A DNA stretch of 64,000 bases from Pseudobdellovibrionaceae bacterium (GTDB lineage: Bacteria; Bdellovibrionota; Bdellovibrionia; Bdellovibrionales; Bdellovibrionaceae), in the NCBI GenBank assembly GCA_016785955.1, contig JAEUWH010000113.1:1-64000 (forward strand). Reading direction: 5' to 3'. The position numbers and the translations under genes are program-made. Below are positions 43,326 to 53,694 of this stretch, piece by piece. The notes beneath the pieces were generated by a model. The model saw only the letters and a list, made by a program, of their open reading frames with translations. It was not told where the DNA came from and did no database searches. Every line of letters starts with the position of its first letter. Positions within the stretch are counted from its first letter, which is position 1.

Positions 43326-44442
43326 CCTTCATAGACAAGAGTATAATAAAACTTCCAAGTAAAAAAATAGGCGCAAATACCATGGCAAACTTAAGACCTA
43401 CATAATCGGCCATCTGCCCCACGCCTAAATGCATCAGCACAATACAAAATCCTTGAATCGATAACGTCCATGAAACGATGGTTGTCGATTTCGTCGGGAA
43501 CAATTGTGATATATAGGACATACTTAACGGATAAAAAGGTGCCAAACTAAATCCACTCAATACCAAAGCTAAAGGATGCACAAACAGACCGAATAAGATC
43601 AACACCACAGAAGCAATCAAAGAAAATAATAATTGCTTACGAATATTATAGTGATGTGGTGTGAACGAAATCAGAATGCGCCCCAATAAGACAAAAACAA
43701 ACAACAATGTAACGTATAGGCTGGACTCAGATAGGTCATAATTGTAGTACTTTCGCATAAACTGAGCAAGCCGAGTTCCCATCATGATTTCAGCTAGAAC
43801 ATACAATGAAATCACCACAGAAATCTTAAGCTCAGACACCCCCTCCAACCGACTGGTTACCGGTTCTTGAAATTGAGAAAAATGCAGAATACTGTCTTTC
43901 TGACGTGAATTGTAAATCAAACCAATGATACCAAAAATTAAGGCCACCCATGCAAAATGCAAAATGATTTGTTGCCACTTTTGGTCGGACAACCAAGCTA
44001 CAAATAACGGCGCTAACAGAGACGCCACCCCATACATACTGTGCAAATAAGACAACATACGCGAGCGATTTTTAGGACTCGTGCCCAGAATAACCAAATT
44101 ATTTTGAGCCACCCCGAGCAGCCCAACACTGACCCCAAAAAATAAAACACCAAATAAAACAACGTCATAGGAAGAGGCCCAATACTGAATCACAAAGCTC
44201 AGAAAAATGCACAGAACCCCAGCATATAAAATCAGCAATAAATGCGATATTGTTTTTATTTTTCGCACCATAAAACTGCCGATAAACGACATAAACGAGG
44301 ATAGAGCAAAATACCAAGCCGCACGGGAATCTGACAAATTGAATGTTTGAATAATTTCGGGAAATAAAGGACCCCGTATGTTGTCGCCAAACCCCAAAAT
44401 GAATAAACTAAAAAACGAAACCCATAACAAATAATTCATGTA
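43309..44442 (-). CDS. Major facilitator superfamily transporter
   Basis: About 378 residues from the ATG at 44440-44442, or 376 from a second ATG two codons on. Roughly 12 membrane helices (first FSLFILGFGDNIRGPLFPEI) with a short cytoplasmic loop in the middle. The early GDNIRGPLFPEI and FMVRKIK between helices 2 and 3 fit MFS. The region upstream of this start is shared with the divergent heptosyltransferase gene. Substrate unknown. The frame extends further upstream but would read into the neighbour. Confidence 0.8.
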   Translation of the reverse strand, partial: YMNYLLWVSFFSLFILGFGDNIRGPLFPEIIQTFNLSDSRAAWYFALSSFMSFIGSFMVRKIKTISHLLLILYAGVLCIFLSFVIQYWASSYDVVLFGVLFFGVSVGLLGVAQNNLVILGTSPKNRSRMLSYLHSMYGVASLLAPLFVAWLSDQKWQQIILHFAWVALIFGIIGLIYNSRQKDSILHFSQFQEPVTSRLEGVSELKISVVISLYVLAEIMMGTRLAQFMRKYYNYDLSESSLYVTLLFVFVLLGRILISFTPHHYNIRKQLLFSLIASVVLILFGLFVHPLALVLSGFSLAPFYPLSMSYISQLFPTKSTTIVSWTLSIQGFCIVLMHLGVGQMADYVGLKFAMVFAPIFLLGSFIILLSMKDAKSA

Positions 44443-44473
44443 CATTTCCCAATATCTGAGTAAAGTAGACAAC

Positions 44474-45484
44474 ATGCAATCAAAAACTAAAGTATTGCTC
44501 ATACGATTTTCCAGCTTTGGCGATGTCACCCAAGCACTGAGTCTGCCTTCAAAATTAAAAGAGCATTTCCAAAATGCCGAAATCCATTGGGTCACTCGAG
44601 AAGACTATAAATCTTTGTTAGAAGATCATCCCCATATTGATCGCATTTGGCTGTTTAACCGAAAAAAAGGATTTGTATCACTAGCCAAACTTGCTTGGCA
44701 ACTGCGCCAGCAAAACTTCACGCACGTCTACGACGCCCACAATAATCTGCGCTCGTTGGTCATATACACCCTGACAACATTCCTAAAATTTAATCAAAAA
44801 ATACGACGCCCGATCTATCGCTGGCGACGATTCCTGTTATTTAAGCTTCGAATCAATCGCTTTGAAATGCCTTTTTCAGGACAACGAGATTTGATCGAAC
44901 CGTTGCAAGGTTGGGGAATAAATAAACACTTACCGACAGCACCCCAAATTTTTCTACAACCCGCAACCGAATCAAAGGCCCTAGAAAAAATACATTCCCT
45001 GCGCCGTCCATTTTTCACACTTGCCCCATCCGCCGCCTACTTTCTGAAACGATGGCCTAAAGATTATTGGAAAGAACTGATTCGACTACTACCTGAGTAT
45101 GATTTTGTATTACTCGGCGGCCCAGAAGATCAGTTTTTAAAAGACATTGTGGCCGAAGCACCCAATCGATGTCTAAATCTAGCAGGCGCTTTAGATTATA
45201 AAACAAATGCCGCCATTATTAAAAAATCAAAAGCCCTTGTCAGCAATGATACCGGGTTAATGCATATCGCAGAACAATTGGGACATCCCTGCTTGGCCCT
45301 CTTAGGCCCTGCTCCGTTTGGGTTTCCTAGCCGCTCAAGCACTTTGAAAATGGAGTTGCCGCTCGCCTGCCGTCCTTGCAGCAAACATGGCCAGGGGCCA
45401 TGCGTGAACCCATATCACCACCAATGCCTAGTCGACATTAAACCACAAACCGTTGCCACCGAATTGCTTAAATGGATTGGATAA
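44474..45484 (+). CDS. Glycosyltransferase family 9 (heptosyltransferase-like)
   Basis: 336 residues from the ATG at 44474. GT9 pattern: KVLLIRFSSFGDVTQALSLP at the N-terminus, IHWVTREDYKSLLEDHP, then the donor-binding half with LAPSAAYFLKRWPKDYW, FVLLGGPEDQ and LVSNDTGLMHIAEQLGHP. GT9 enzymes add heptose to the LPS inner core using ADP-heptose. It overlaps waaA by 13 bp, which supports a role in LPS core assembly. Whether it is WaaC- or WaaF-type is not decided. Confidence 0.88.
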   Translation: MQSKTKVLLIRFSSFGDVTQALSLPSKLKEHFQNAEIHWVTREDYKSLLEDHPHIDRIWLFNRKKGFVSLAKLAWQLRQQNFTHVYDAHNNLRSLVIYTLTTFLKFNQKIRRPIYRWRRFLLFKLRINRFEMPFSGQRDLIEPLQGWGINKHLPTAPQIFLQPATESKALEKIHSLRRPFFTLAPSAAYFLKRWPKDYWKELIRLLPEYDFVLLGGPEDQFLKDIVAEAPNRCLNLAGALDYKTNAAIIKKSKALVSNDTGLMHIAEQLGHPCLALLGPAPFGFPSRSSTLKMELPLACRPCSKHGQGPCVNPYHHQCLVDIKPQTVATELLKWIG

Positions 45485-46761
45485 TTTTTTCTGTCTATCG
45501 CTATATCGCTCTTCCTTTGGTTTTCGCCATTGCGAAAGCACTGGCACTTTTAGAAGTTAAGAATAAATTTTTTGAAACGCTTCAGTTTCGTTTAAAAAAT
45601 AAATTTCATTACAAACCCACATTCGATCCCCAAAAAAAATCTATCGGCATCCATGCCGCCAGCGGTGAGATCGAATACGCATTACCACTGATACGTAAAA
45701 TCAAACAACTTCATCCTGACTATAATATTGTCGTAACCCTCTCCTCAATGTCAGTATTAAAAGCCGTTATGAATCAAATGGACGTGGATGCTGTCGGACC
45801 AGCGCCCATCGATTTAAGGAAACCTATCCTGTATTTTTTGAACCAGTTTCAGTTCAAAATATTTTTGTTTGCTCGTACTGATGTGTGGCCCGAGATAAGC
45901 TATCAGCTGAACCGCCTAAAAATACCCAGCTACCTTTTTTCAGCCACATTTTCAAAAACACGTGCAGATAAAGGATTTTTAGCTCAGGCATTGACTCGTA
46001 TTTCACTCAACAACCTAAAAAAAATTCTTGTTGTCTCTGAATCCGATAAAAAAAACATTGAGTCTATCAAAATACAAACGCCGATTCACGTCACCGGTGA
46101 CACACGATTTGATCAGGTGTTTTATAAGAAAGCGAACTTAAAAAAAACACTTCCCGCTATTCCTGACTCTAAAAAAATTTTTATCGCAGGCTCGACGTGG
46201 CTAGAAGACGAAAATATTGTCCTCCCCGCCTACGCCCTGCAAGCTCGGAATTGGCGACTGATCCTTGCTCCACATGAAGTCCATGAAGACACCCTGACAC
46301 GCTTAGAAATGTTTTTCCAACAACACGAATTAAAAGTGATCCGACTCTCACAGGCTTTACTATCAACGGAATCAACCCCTTGGGACGTAATGATTGTAGA
46401 CCTCTATGGTTATCTTTTTTATCTTTATGCCTATGCAGATTTAACATTCGTCGGCGGCTCGTTTAAAGCCAAAGTGCATTCAGTGATGGAACCTCTCAGT
46501 TTTTTTAAACCCGTGTGCGTGGGACCCCACCATACAAACAACCGAGAAGCCGTTGAGTTTAGCCAAATCCAAATGAACTTTATCAATACTCATTGGGTTC
46601 AAAAATTCAATAGTGCTCAGGAGTTAGAAAACCTCTTAAGCCTTCATACGAAACTCTCTGTATCAGAAAAAGACAAAATCGGTCGGGATTTAGAAACCCT
46701 CTTGAGCCAACATAAAGGGGCGACCGAACGAACTTATAAAGAAATTTTATTTCTTTTGTAA
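45472..46761 (+). CDS. waaA: Kdo transferase (3-deoxy-D-manno-octulosonic acid transferase)
   Basis: 429 residues. Transfers Kdo from CMP-Kdo to lipid A. An N-terminal membrane-associating helix (YIALPLVFAIAKALALLE) precedes the catalytic Glu motif IGIHAASGEIEYALPLI (E66); family members usually have SVGE where this one has SGE. Other family blocks: KIFLFARTDVWPEISYQL, HVTGDTRFDQV, FIAGSTWLEDE, LILAPHEVHE and LTFVGGSFKAKVHSVMEPLS. It overlaps the GT9 gene upstream, forming a two-gene LPS-core unit. Confidence 0.9.
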   Translation: MDWIIFSVYRYIALPLVFAIAKALALLEVKNKFFETLQFRLKNKFHYKPTFDPQKKSIGIHAASGEIEYALPLIRKIKQLHPDYNIVVTLSSMSVLKAVMNQMDVDAVGPAPIDLRKPILYFLNQFQFKIFLFARTDVWPEISYQLNRLKIPSYLFSATFSKTRADKGFLAQALTRISLNNLKKILVVSESDKKNIESIKIQTPIHVTGDTRFDQVFYKKANLKKTLPAIPDSKKIFIAGSTWLEDENIVLPAYALQARNWRLILAPHEVHEDTLTRLEMFFQQHELKVIRLSQALLSTESTPWDVMIVDLYGYLFYLYAYADLTFVGGSFKAKVHSVMEPLSFFKPVCVGPHHTNNREAVEFSQIQMNFINTHWVQKFNSAQELENLLSLHTKLSVSEKDKIGRDLETLLSQHKGATERTYKEILFLL

Positions 46762-46915
46762 ACAAAGCTCCTTCCTCATTTGTTTCAACTTGAGACGCCT
46801 CAAAGATGTCGGCTGCCTACCAAAATTGTCACCGCTATTTATTTTTATATAATAATTATATTTAAACTCACTACGATGAATAATGCGGGCCTTCGCTTTG
46901 CAATATTATATAATT

Positions 46916-48070
46916 ATGAGAAACTTCCTCATCGCTTGTACTATATCTATTACGGTCTCTCTAACTTGGGGTGCTGACAAAAAAAAACTGGCCTCCGCAG
47001 AACCATTGCTTAAAACAAGCGTTCAAAAGCCATCAAATGAATCTCGATTGCGTCTTATGCTGCGATCCAATGGCTACGAGACTCAGTTTGAAAAAGCTGA
47101 TGTGTTTCAATTTCGTGTTAACTACTATCTAAAATACTTTGTAAACCCGTCAATTTATTTGAAAGTTAATCCCATTGCTCGCCTGAACTCGGGACACGTT
47201 CAAAGTGTCAATGGTGCAGAATCGCTAGCCAATCGAATCAGTATTCAAAATGCGGGTGCCTACTATGAATGGATGAAAGAAAGCTATTTAGGTATCGGAA
47301 TTTTGGATCAGTATGAAGTTTTCTCGGCCCTGCTTATTGATGATCAAATCGCTTTCGTTGCCGGACAGGCTAAGCAAAGTCACGTGACAGGTCCTTGGAC
47401 GTTCAGTGCATTCTCTCAAAGTGCCATTCCCAATACAGAATCATCTACTACGGATCAAAACGGAAAAGAGTCAACACCCATGCTGACATCCGTGGGTGTT
47501 TCTTCGACTTGGTCCCCAAACGAACGCAATACCACTCACGCTAAGGCTTCATATTTCAAATACTCTCAAATCCCAACCAGCGTGTCGACAGCCAGTGTTA
47601 TTGGCGGTAACACGTCGGCGGACTTTCGCATTTCAGAAACGCAACGAGCGTTTAAATATGAATACTATGGTCTAGACACAGAAATTAATTTCCGTCGGCA
47701 CCTACACAAATCAGCCTACCTCTTGGGAAGCGCATCCTTCTTGGAAAATCAAGGAGCTCCAAAAGGGATAAATCAGGGTTATCGATATGGTGGTGGCGCA
47801 GGCATCAACATTTTAACTCACAACGAGCTAGAGCTTTCAGGCTACAGTTTCCGTATTGAATCTGACGCCGCCTTAGCCTCCTACGCAAATACAGATTATT
47901 TTCGCACTAATCATCTAGGTTACGAATTTTTGGCATCATGGAAAAATGTGAAGCAAAACTTTCGCGTCTCTTTTGCTTTTGTTGATTTACGATTGATTGT
48001 TGAAAATCCAGCACAGTCGGATGGTAAAATTTATTTCTTACGTTTTGAGGTCCTCAATGTCCCAATTTAG
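46916..48070 (+). CDS. Predicted outer-membrane beta-barrel protein
   Basis: 384 residues from the ATG at 46916; an earlier ATG at 46883 adds 11 residues ahead of the signal. Signal peptide MRNFLIACTISITVSLTWGA. The body alternates strands rich in Tyr, Phe, Ser and Asn with short turns (for example FQFRVNYYLKYFV, SIYLKVNPIARLN, GYRYGGGAGINILTHNELEL, FRVSFAFVDLRLIV), the pattern of a porin-like barrel; it does not end in an aromatic residue (FEVLNVPI). No family recognised. First of a three-gene surface operon. Confidence 0.7.
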   Translation: MRNFLIACTISITVSLTWGADKKKLASAEPLLKTSVQKPSNESRLRLMLRSNGYETQFEKADVFQFRVNYYLKYFVNPSIYLKVNPIARLNSGHVQSVNGAESLANRISIQNAGAYYEWMKESYLGIGILDQYEVFSALLIDDQIAFVAGQAKQSHVTGPWTFSAFSQSAIPNTESSTTDQNGKESTPMLTSVGVSSTWSPNERNTTHAKASYFKYSQIPTSVSTASVIGGNTSADFRISETQRAFKYEYYGLDTEINFRRHLHKSAYLLGSASFLENQGAPKGINQGYRYGGGAGINILTHNELELSGYSFRIESDAALASYANTDYFRTNHLGYEFLASWKNVKQNFRVSFAFVDLRLIVENPAQSDGKIYFLRFEVLNVPI

Positions 48071-51000
48071 CATCTATACCTCACTAAAAATTTCGTTTTT
48101 TGCATCGTTCGTACTGCTATCAGCGTGTAATCTGCCAGGCACCCAAAAACGCAGTGATGCCAACGGACAAGGATCTTTTTACGCCGACGAAGTCACAGGA
48201 GAATTCATCGCAGAAAATTTTCTAGAGGAGATCTCTTTACCGAAAGAACGTGTTTACGGGATGAAAGTTTGTTTGCGAGATTTACAATACAGCAAGCCTG
48301 TCATTCATCATCCATTTCTAATCGAAGAAACCAACATCGAATTAAAATCAGATGCCACCGGATGCATCAACTGGAATGAATCGGTTAAATTTGAGTACTT
48401 AACAGACCCCGCATTTTTGAAAATCGACCGAAAGATTCGTTCAAAAGGCGTTCACACAGGCTCTTATGCCATTTCGTTCGCGGTCAACCCTTGGGATACA
48501 GAGAACTACCACAGCACCATTGATCTTTCTAAGAAAAAAGTGGAACCACTGATCAGCGGTGAAGACGTTCAACAAAAACTTTCAGGAAAATCTCAAAAAG
48601 CCTCGTTTGACCTATGGGTTGAAGATGGTCGTCTATTCGCCAATGACGAAAAAATGGGAGACGCCAAGAATAATGCGCTCGAATTAAAATACGAATTTAA
48701 TCTCGCTCCATTTATCAAAACTAAAAAAACCAGCGGTGAACTTTCGCAGTATAACCTGAAATATGGATTATTTAACGGGCGCTTAGAAATAATTCAACGA
48801 TACTACGAAGGCTCGTCATCAAAAAACATATACGAAATTCTTGCTGGTCAAAATTTTTCTGCTGAAAAAATGGAAAAGGGTAATTTGTCATTTACGAAAA
48901 TATTAAAATTTAACGGCGTTGTGTCCCGAGGCAGCTTGTTTGTACGACTCTATCTGCAACCCTCTAAAACTGTCGCAAATTTAAATCCATTTGTTGGCGT
49001 TTTTCCGATTGGTGATTTTCGAAGTATTCGTACAAATCAGTTCCTAAAGATTTTGCCCAGCAAGGACTTTATCAAAGAATTAGAAGCTCAACTGCCTTTA
49101 AACAGAGCCTATGTAACGTCCCCTAACGGAAATGCTACCCAGCAAGCCGAAACGATAAGCGTTTCACAAAATGCGAAAACAGATTCGGCGATTTCCGTTA
49201 CGAACATCGATTTTGATTCGCCGCTAAAAAGCGTCCAACATTTAAATCACAAACGCATCAGCACTTATCCGGCGAACATTTGCTTTGTAAACAACCTAAC
49301 TCAGACTCCAATCACGTTCCAAAAATTTAAGGTCTATGGTTTTAGCCAAGACGAATCCAAACGAGGTGAACTAAAAAAAGAGGTTCTAACTAGTAATAAC
49401 ATGGGCTGTATATACTGGACCGAAAATATCGAGTTCGACATTTACTCGTGCCAACACTATTACCGTGGTTATATCGTCATCGAAAATCCCGACTATAATA
49501 TCAGCATCAAACGTTATTACTATGTCAATCCGTGGGATAATTTTTTCGGAGCGAAAGATGCAAACAAAATTGAAGATCCTTCAAAGCTGAACACCTCGTG
49601 TGAAACTGAAAACCCTAAGCGTTCGGAAATTGTTTTGACCGACGTCAGTTTTAAAACTCATTTATCAAATAGTACTAAAAATCAACCTTCAAAATCCAAC
49701 GGAAGCATCAATTCATTGCTTGAATTAGATTTACAGAAAGATCTAGGCATCACCATTCACCCTATGGTGAAAATCCCCAGCGATCTACACCAAGACTATG
49801 CCCATCCTCTGGACCCTTTAGTCGATGGTGCGTATTTACTACGCGTGATGATTGTTCGAAACATCAATCTTACCCCCAAGATTGAAATTATTGCTCAAAA
49901 AGATATTCCTGTTATTAATACACGAAGTGGCACCATCTATGCCCGTTTTCCGTTTAACTTAAAAGACCATCGTCTATTTCACGCACGCAATACTCTTTTC
50001 ATGCAATTGATTCCAATCAAGCACGACAAGGTCAAGGCAACAGACGATAATACATTGGAATTAAAAAATCCAAATGAGCCTATTGAAAATTTAATCAATA
50101 AAGACGTCAGCATTCTTTCTCCCATCTACACCGAGGAAATCGTGTTGGACGGAGAAAACTTCAAAACTCTACGGCCGTTCTCGGGTTCTGAATACTTAAC
50201 GCATTTACAACTGAACTACAGCAATAAAAATGAAAACATTAGCTTTTCAGATTTAGTTTCAGAGTTTAAGGAAAAAGTACGTCAACAACAGCAAACCAAA
50301 GAAAAAATGGCTCGCCCAGACACCTATGCAAAAGATTTAAACTTAGATTACTACACCGAAGCCAATGTTGATTCTCTATCAATTGCTTCTTGGCTGAAAT
50401 CCAATGTGAATGCTAATTCAATAACGGCGGATAAAAATGCGGGTCAACAATTGTGTGACTTCTGGTTCAACCACTATTGGAACGGAAAGTTTAACATGGG
50501 CGAGTACTGGCTGAAACGCGTATGCGCCAATGCCGCCGATGAAAATATCAAAACATTTTTTGATTTTGATCGTGTTTATTTTATAAACAACGTCACAAGA
50601 TCAGAATACACGGGACCTGGACCAGAGCGTGGACTTAACCTGGGAACATCATTTTCGGTCAGCACATCCTATTCAGCGGCGAAAAGCACGGCTGCTGGCT
50701 CGGCTGGAAAATTAGGTGCGGGCGCACCACTCGGCGGTAAGTTCGTATCGGTCGGAGCGGAAGCTTATGTCGGAATCGAATGGAGCTACACGACCGCCCA
50801 TTCTGATTCCAATTCGATCGCAATCAGTGAGGGAAGCAATTTGATGGTCACAGAATCTCGGTTCAAAATTCAATCGAATGACTATCAATATTGTATTTCC
50901 GTGAAGCCAAATGCAAAATTATTCCAACCATCAAGTAAAGGTATCATCACACAAATCTGGCACGGCGATATCGACTACACCCAGTTCTTTAAACCCAATG

Positions 51001-51344
51001 TTACTGATGATGAAAAGATCTCGTTGTCTAACAAAGGTATTTTCATTTGCCGGGCGAAAAAAACAACAACGAATCTTGTCTTTAACGAACAATATTACTG
51101 GGTGACTCAACCTATGAGTGACAACGAAGTTCAAGACTCCCATGACGAACGTAACAAAATTTTCACAATCATGATTCGTGGAAATCAAGATTATAATAGA
51201 TTTAAATACATGCTGTCTCGCAAATGGAAACGACCAGAAGGCTCCGGTCAGAATAGCAATAGCCAAGACTACTTAAGCGGTCTCATGCAAATGCAATCTT
51301 ATAAAATTTCACCTCCGGGCGTACATGTGTGGCGTGAACCATAA
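48057..51344 (+). CDS. Giant lipoprotein with duplicated module
   Basis: 1095 residues from the ATG at 48057 (GAGGTC upstream), overlapping the barrel gene by 14 bp. Lipobox LLSAC, so it is lipid anchored. A module recurs: around residues 70-150 (GCINWNESVKFEY, then NPWDTENYH) and 410-500 (GCIYWTENIEFDI, then NPWDNFFGA); the GCI and NPWD motifs are 42 residues apart in both copies. Residues about 850-930 are Ser/Ala/Gly-rich (SVSTSYSAAKSTAAGSAGKL, FVSVGAEAYVGIEWSYTTAH). No known family. Probably surface exposed; a role in cell contact is speculation. Confidence 0.75.
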   Translation: MSQFSIYTSLKISFFASFVLLSACNLPGTQKRSDANGQGSFYADEVTGEFIAENFLEEISLPKERVYGMKVCLRDLQYSKPVIHHPFLIEETNIELKSDATGCINWNESVKFEYLTDPAFLKIDRKIRSKGVHTGSYAISFAVNPWDTENYHSTIDLSKKKVEPLISGEDVQQKLSGKSQKASFDLWVEDGRLFANDEKMGDAKNNALELKYEFNLAPFIKTKKTSGELSQYNLKYGLFNGRLEIIQRYYEGSSSKNIYEILAGQNFSAEKMEKGNLSFTKILKFNGVVSRGSLFVRLYLQPSKTVANLNPFVGVFPIGDFRSIRTNQFLKILPSKDFIKELEAQLPLNRAYVTSPNGNATQQAETISVSQNAKTDSAISVTNIDFDSPLKSVQHLNHKRISTYPANICFVNNLTQTPITFQKFKVYGFSQDESKRGELKKEVLTSNNMGCIYWTENIEFDIYSCQHYYRGYIVIENPDYNISIKRYYYVNPWDNFFGAKDANKIEDPSKLNTSCETENPKRSEIVLTDVSFKTHLSNSTKNQPSKSNGSINSLLELDLQKDLGITIHPMVKIPSDLHQDYAHPLDPLVDGAYLLRVMIVRNINLTPKIEIIAQKDIPVINTRSGTIYARFPFNLKDHRLFHARNTLFMQLIPIKHDKVKATDDNTLELKNPNEPIENLINKDVSILSPIYTEEIVLDGENFKTLRPFSGSEYLTHLQLNYSNKNENISFSDLVSEFKEKVRQQQQTKEKMARPDTYAKDLNLDYYTEANVDSLSIASWLKSNVNANSITADKNAGQQLCDFWFNHYWNGKFNMGEYWLKRVCANAADENIKTFFDFDRVYFINNVTRSEYTGPGPERGLNLGTSFSVSTSYSAAKSTAAGSAGKLGAGAPLGGKFVSVGAEAYVGIEWSYTTAHSDSNSIAISEGSNLMVTESRFKIQSNDYQYCISVKPNAKLFQPSSKGIITQIWHGDIDYTQFFKPNVTDDEKISLSNKGIFICRAKKTTTNLVFNEQYYWVTQPMSDNEVQDSHDERNKIFTIMIRGNQDYNRFKYMLSRKWKRPEGSGQNSNSQDYLSGLMQMQSYKISPPGVHVWREP

Positions 51345-52527
51345 AGTTCTGCATTTTCTTTTTATCCTTCTTCTGATGGCATCAGCCGCTACTGCGACCG
51401 AAGGACAAATGCGCTTTTCGACTCTGCTTTATGTCACTACGGGCGACTATTGGCTGAATCAGTTTATTTCCCAATCTCACCAAGTGACCTTTGAAAAATA
51501 TATTTCACAGAAAATGAAAGACGAAGGAATACAGAATCTTACCCAAGACGAAGTCAGATTCGCCATGAGTCAAGCCTATATCGATCTTCACAGTTTAAAT
51601 ACTCAATCGCCATCTCCTCGACTAGGCAATGCGATCCAATGGTTAAATTCCAACGCTGGCCCCTACGCCCGGAGTCTTCAATCCTTGAATCAAACATTAA
51701 CCATGCTTCAACAACTGCATTCCTCACCAGAAGATTGGCTAAATTATCTGGGTCGTATCCCCACCGACCAACTCAAGTTGCTGATCTCCTCTCAGCGATT
51801 CAATCCTCCTGAAAGCTCAACGATCAGCGAACGTTTAATACACATACTCACTTCAAGAGCGGCCGGATCTCTGGAACTGTTCGGCTTTTGGGGACGTGAT
51901 ATAGAGGATAAATCTTTTTTTAGGAAAAACACTCATCTCCTTCCTAAAGTGGTCGAGTCTTTCTCGCAAACCGACAATATTGAAATGCTATGTGCCTGGG
52001 CTACAATGGCGCCCTTGATAGAACAGCGATACACCGACAAAGACACGGAACGCCACGCAGGCATTGATCAATCACTTTCAGCATTAAACACTCTACTTGC
52101 TGGTGCCAATCGTCACTATAGTAAAAAATGTAACTATGGCTCACTCGATCAAGAAACCCTAGGAAAAAAAGTTTCAGATTTCAGACGGTTCTATTCAAAA
52201 TTTGTATCCACGTATGCAATTCATAGCCAATCTCGTATTCAAGTACCCATTACGAACACGAACTCGTTTTCAGGTTCATGTGACTACGCCTATCATATGA
52301 AACAGATCAGATTGACTATCGAACAACAACCAAAGTTTAGTTATGCCACGGCATCTACAGATATTTACAAGTGTTCGATAACCATGGTTACAATGAAGAA
52401 TTTAAAAAACACAACGCACGTACAAATTACGATTTTGACACCCAAAACCATTCACTATCTTGATGTTGACTCAACCCATGATAAACTTATCGAAAATATT
52501 GCGAGTGCCTTGGGCATTCGTATTTAA
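51325..52527 (+). CDS. Secreted protein of unknown function
   Basis: 400 residues, overlapping the giant lipoprotein gene by 20 bp, so likely coupled to it. Start ATG at 51325, with GTG at 51334 as alternative. Signal peptide FLFILLLMASAATA, cleavage before TEGQ. The mature part is mostly helical with a few cysteines (in MLCAWA, KKCNYG, SGSCDYA, YKCSIT). No family recognised. Probably a partner of the lipoprotein and the barrel protein. Confidence 0.7.
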   Translation: MCGVNHKVLHFLFILLLMASAATATEGQMRFSTLLYVTTGDYWLNQFISQSHQVTFEKYISQKMKDEGIQNLTQDEVRFAMSQAYIDLHSLNTQSPSPRLGNAIQWLNSNAGPYARSLQSLNQTLTMLQQLHSSPEDWLNYLGRIPTDQLKLLISSQRFNPPESSTISERLIHILTSRAAGSLELFGFWGRDIEDKSFFRKNTHLLPKVVESFSQTDNIEMLCAWATMAPLIEQRYTDKDTERHAGIDQSLSALNTLLAGANRHYSKKCNYGSLDQETLGKKVSDFRRFYSKFVSTYAIHSQSRIQVPITNTNSFSGSCDYAYHMKQIRLTIEQQPKFSYATASTDIYKCSITMVTMKNLKNTTHVQITILTPKTIHYLDVDSTHDKLIENIASALGIRI

Positions 52528-52550
52528 ATTCGTATTTAAAACCGATCCAT

Positions 52551-53687
52551 TTATTTTGCTAGCTGCTGGACTTTATTTAATACCGATGAAACGTGAATAG
52601 ATTTCATACACTCATGAGTTTTAATCGGACATTCATGATGACCGTGTGATCCACATGGCCGACATGCCAATGCCTCATTCTCTAAAACATAAACAAAATT
52701 ACCCCACGGACGATATCCAAAATGCAGAACTGTGGGACCAAAAAATACCAAAATTTTCTTACCCAGTAAAGCGGCCAGGTGGGCCGAAGCACTATCATTG
52801 GCTACAACCAAATCGCACTGATTCAGCACCAGTATGGACTCCCAAACGGATGACTTTCCAATCAAGTTAACGACCCCTTCGCCAGCCCCGACCCGTTTTA
52901 CAATTTCATCACCGTATATCTCTTCACCGGCCCCCCCCATCAACAATACTTTGTAGTTCAGCTGTCTTAGGTGATCTACCAACTGGGCAAAACTCTCCAG
53001 CGGCCATCGTTTTGTATTCCAAACACTGCCAGGAAAAACAGCAATATGTTTTTCATCACCCACTTTATGCTTTACTGACTCGACAAGCTCTGCTCGACCC
53101 GAGCTACCTAAAGGTGGTATCGCGACTCTTGGGAACTGTGCCCATGCTGGGACTTCGACCATATGCTGGTCGGCTTCTTTGAAATTGAAATTGCGTATTT
53201 TTGACTCTTTTGCAAAAAAAACAGCAAACCGGCCATCAATCAAAGCTAACAATTGCAAAATCCTCAAGGGTTCGGGCAATAACAAATCGCGTGGAACCCG
53301 ATAATCATAACCAAAAAAATTAAAACCCAATCGATAGCCCACCCGCACGACGGTCTTTATTCTGATTGAAAACAAATAACTACGAAACGAGCGATGAATA
53401 CAAAAAACAAAATCATTCATCACCTGATTCAAATTTCTAACCACCAACGCATAATCTTGAGCGGACCCTTTTTGAACTTCTTGAATTTCATCGACCATTT
53501 TTAGCTTTAAAAAAAAATCCCCAATACCTTTTTTACACACCAAAATAATTTTTGCTTGAGGAAATTTCTGTTTGAGAACGCTAATAAATGAAATAGTTAA
53601 CACCAGGTCACCCAAAAAGGCGGTATTAATAACGACAATACGTCGTGCCTGAGTATCAATTTCTAAAGGAATCGAATTCGGGTTCAT
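52551..53687 (-). CDS. Glycosyltransferase family 9 (heptosyltransferase-like)
   Basis: 378 residues. GT9 features: IVVINTAFLGDLVLTISFI at the N-terminus, ILVCKKGIGDFFLKLKMVDE, then AVFPGSVWNTKRWPLESFAQ and VVANDSASAHLAALLGKKIL, which match the ADP-heptose-binding half. A cysteine pair near the end (CRPCGSHGHHEC) is common in WaaF-like enzymes. Its start is 7 bp from the stop of the next gene, so the two GT9 genes form one unit, probably extending the LPS core. Confidence 0.85.
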   Translation of the reverse strand: MNPNSIPLEIDTQARRIVVINTAFLGDLVLTISFISVLKQKFPQAKIILVCKKGIGDFFLKLKMVDEIQEVQKGSAQDYALVVRNLNQVMNDFVFCIHRSFRSYLFSIRIKTVVRVGYRLGFNFFGYDYRVPRDLLLPEPLRILQLLALIDGRFAVFFAKESKIRNFNFKEADQHMVEVPAWAQFPRVAIPPLGSSGRAELVESVKHKVGDEKHIAVFPGSVWNTKRWPLESFAQLVDHLRQLNYKVLLMGGAGEEIYGDEIVKRVGAGEGVVNLIGKSSVWESILVLNQCDLVVANDSASAHLAALLGKKILVFFGPTVLHFGYRPWGNFVYVLENEALACRPCGSHGHHECPIKTHECMKSIHVSSVLNKVQQLAK

Positions 53688-53694
53688 GTATTCT

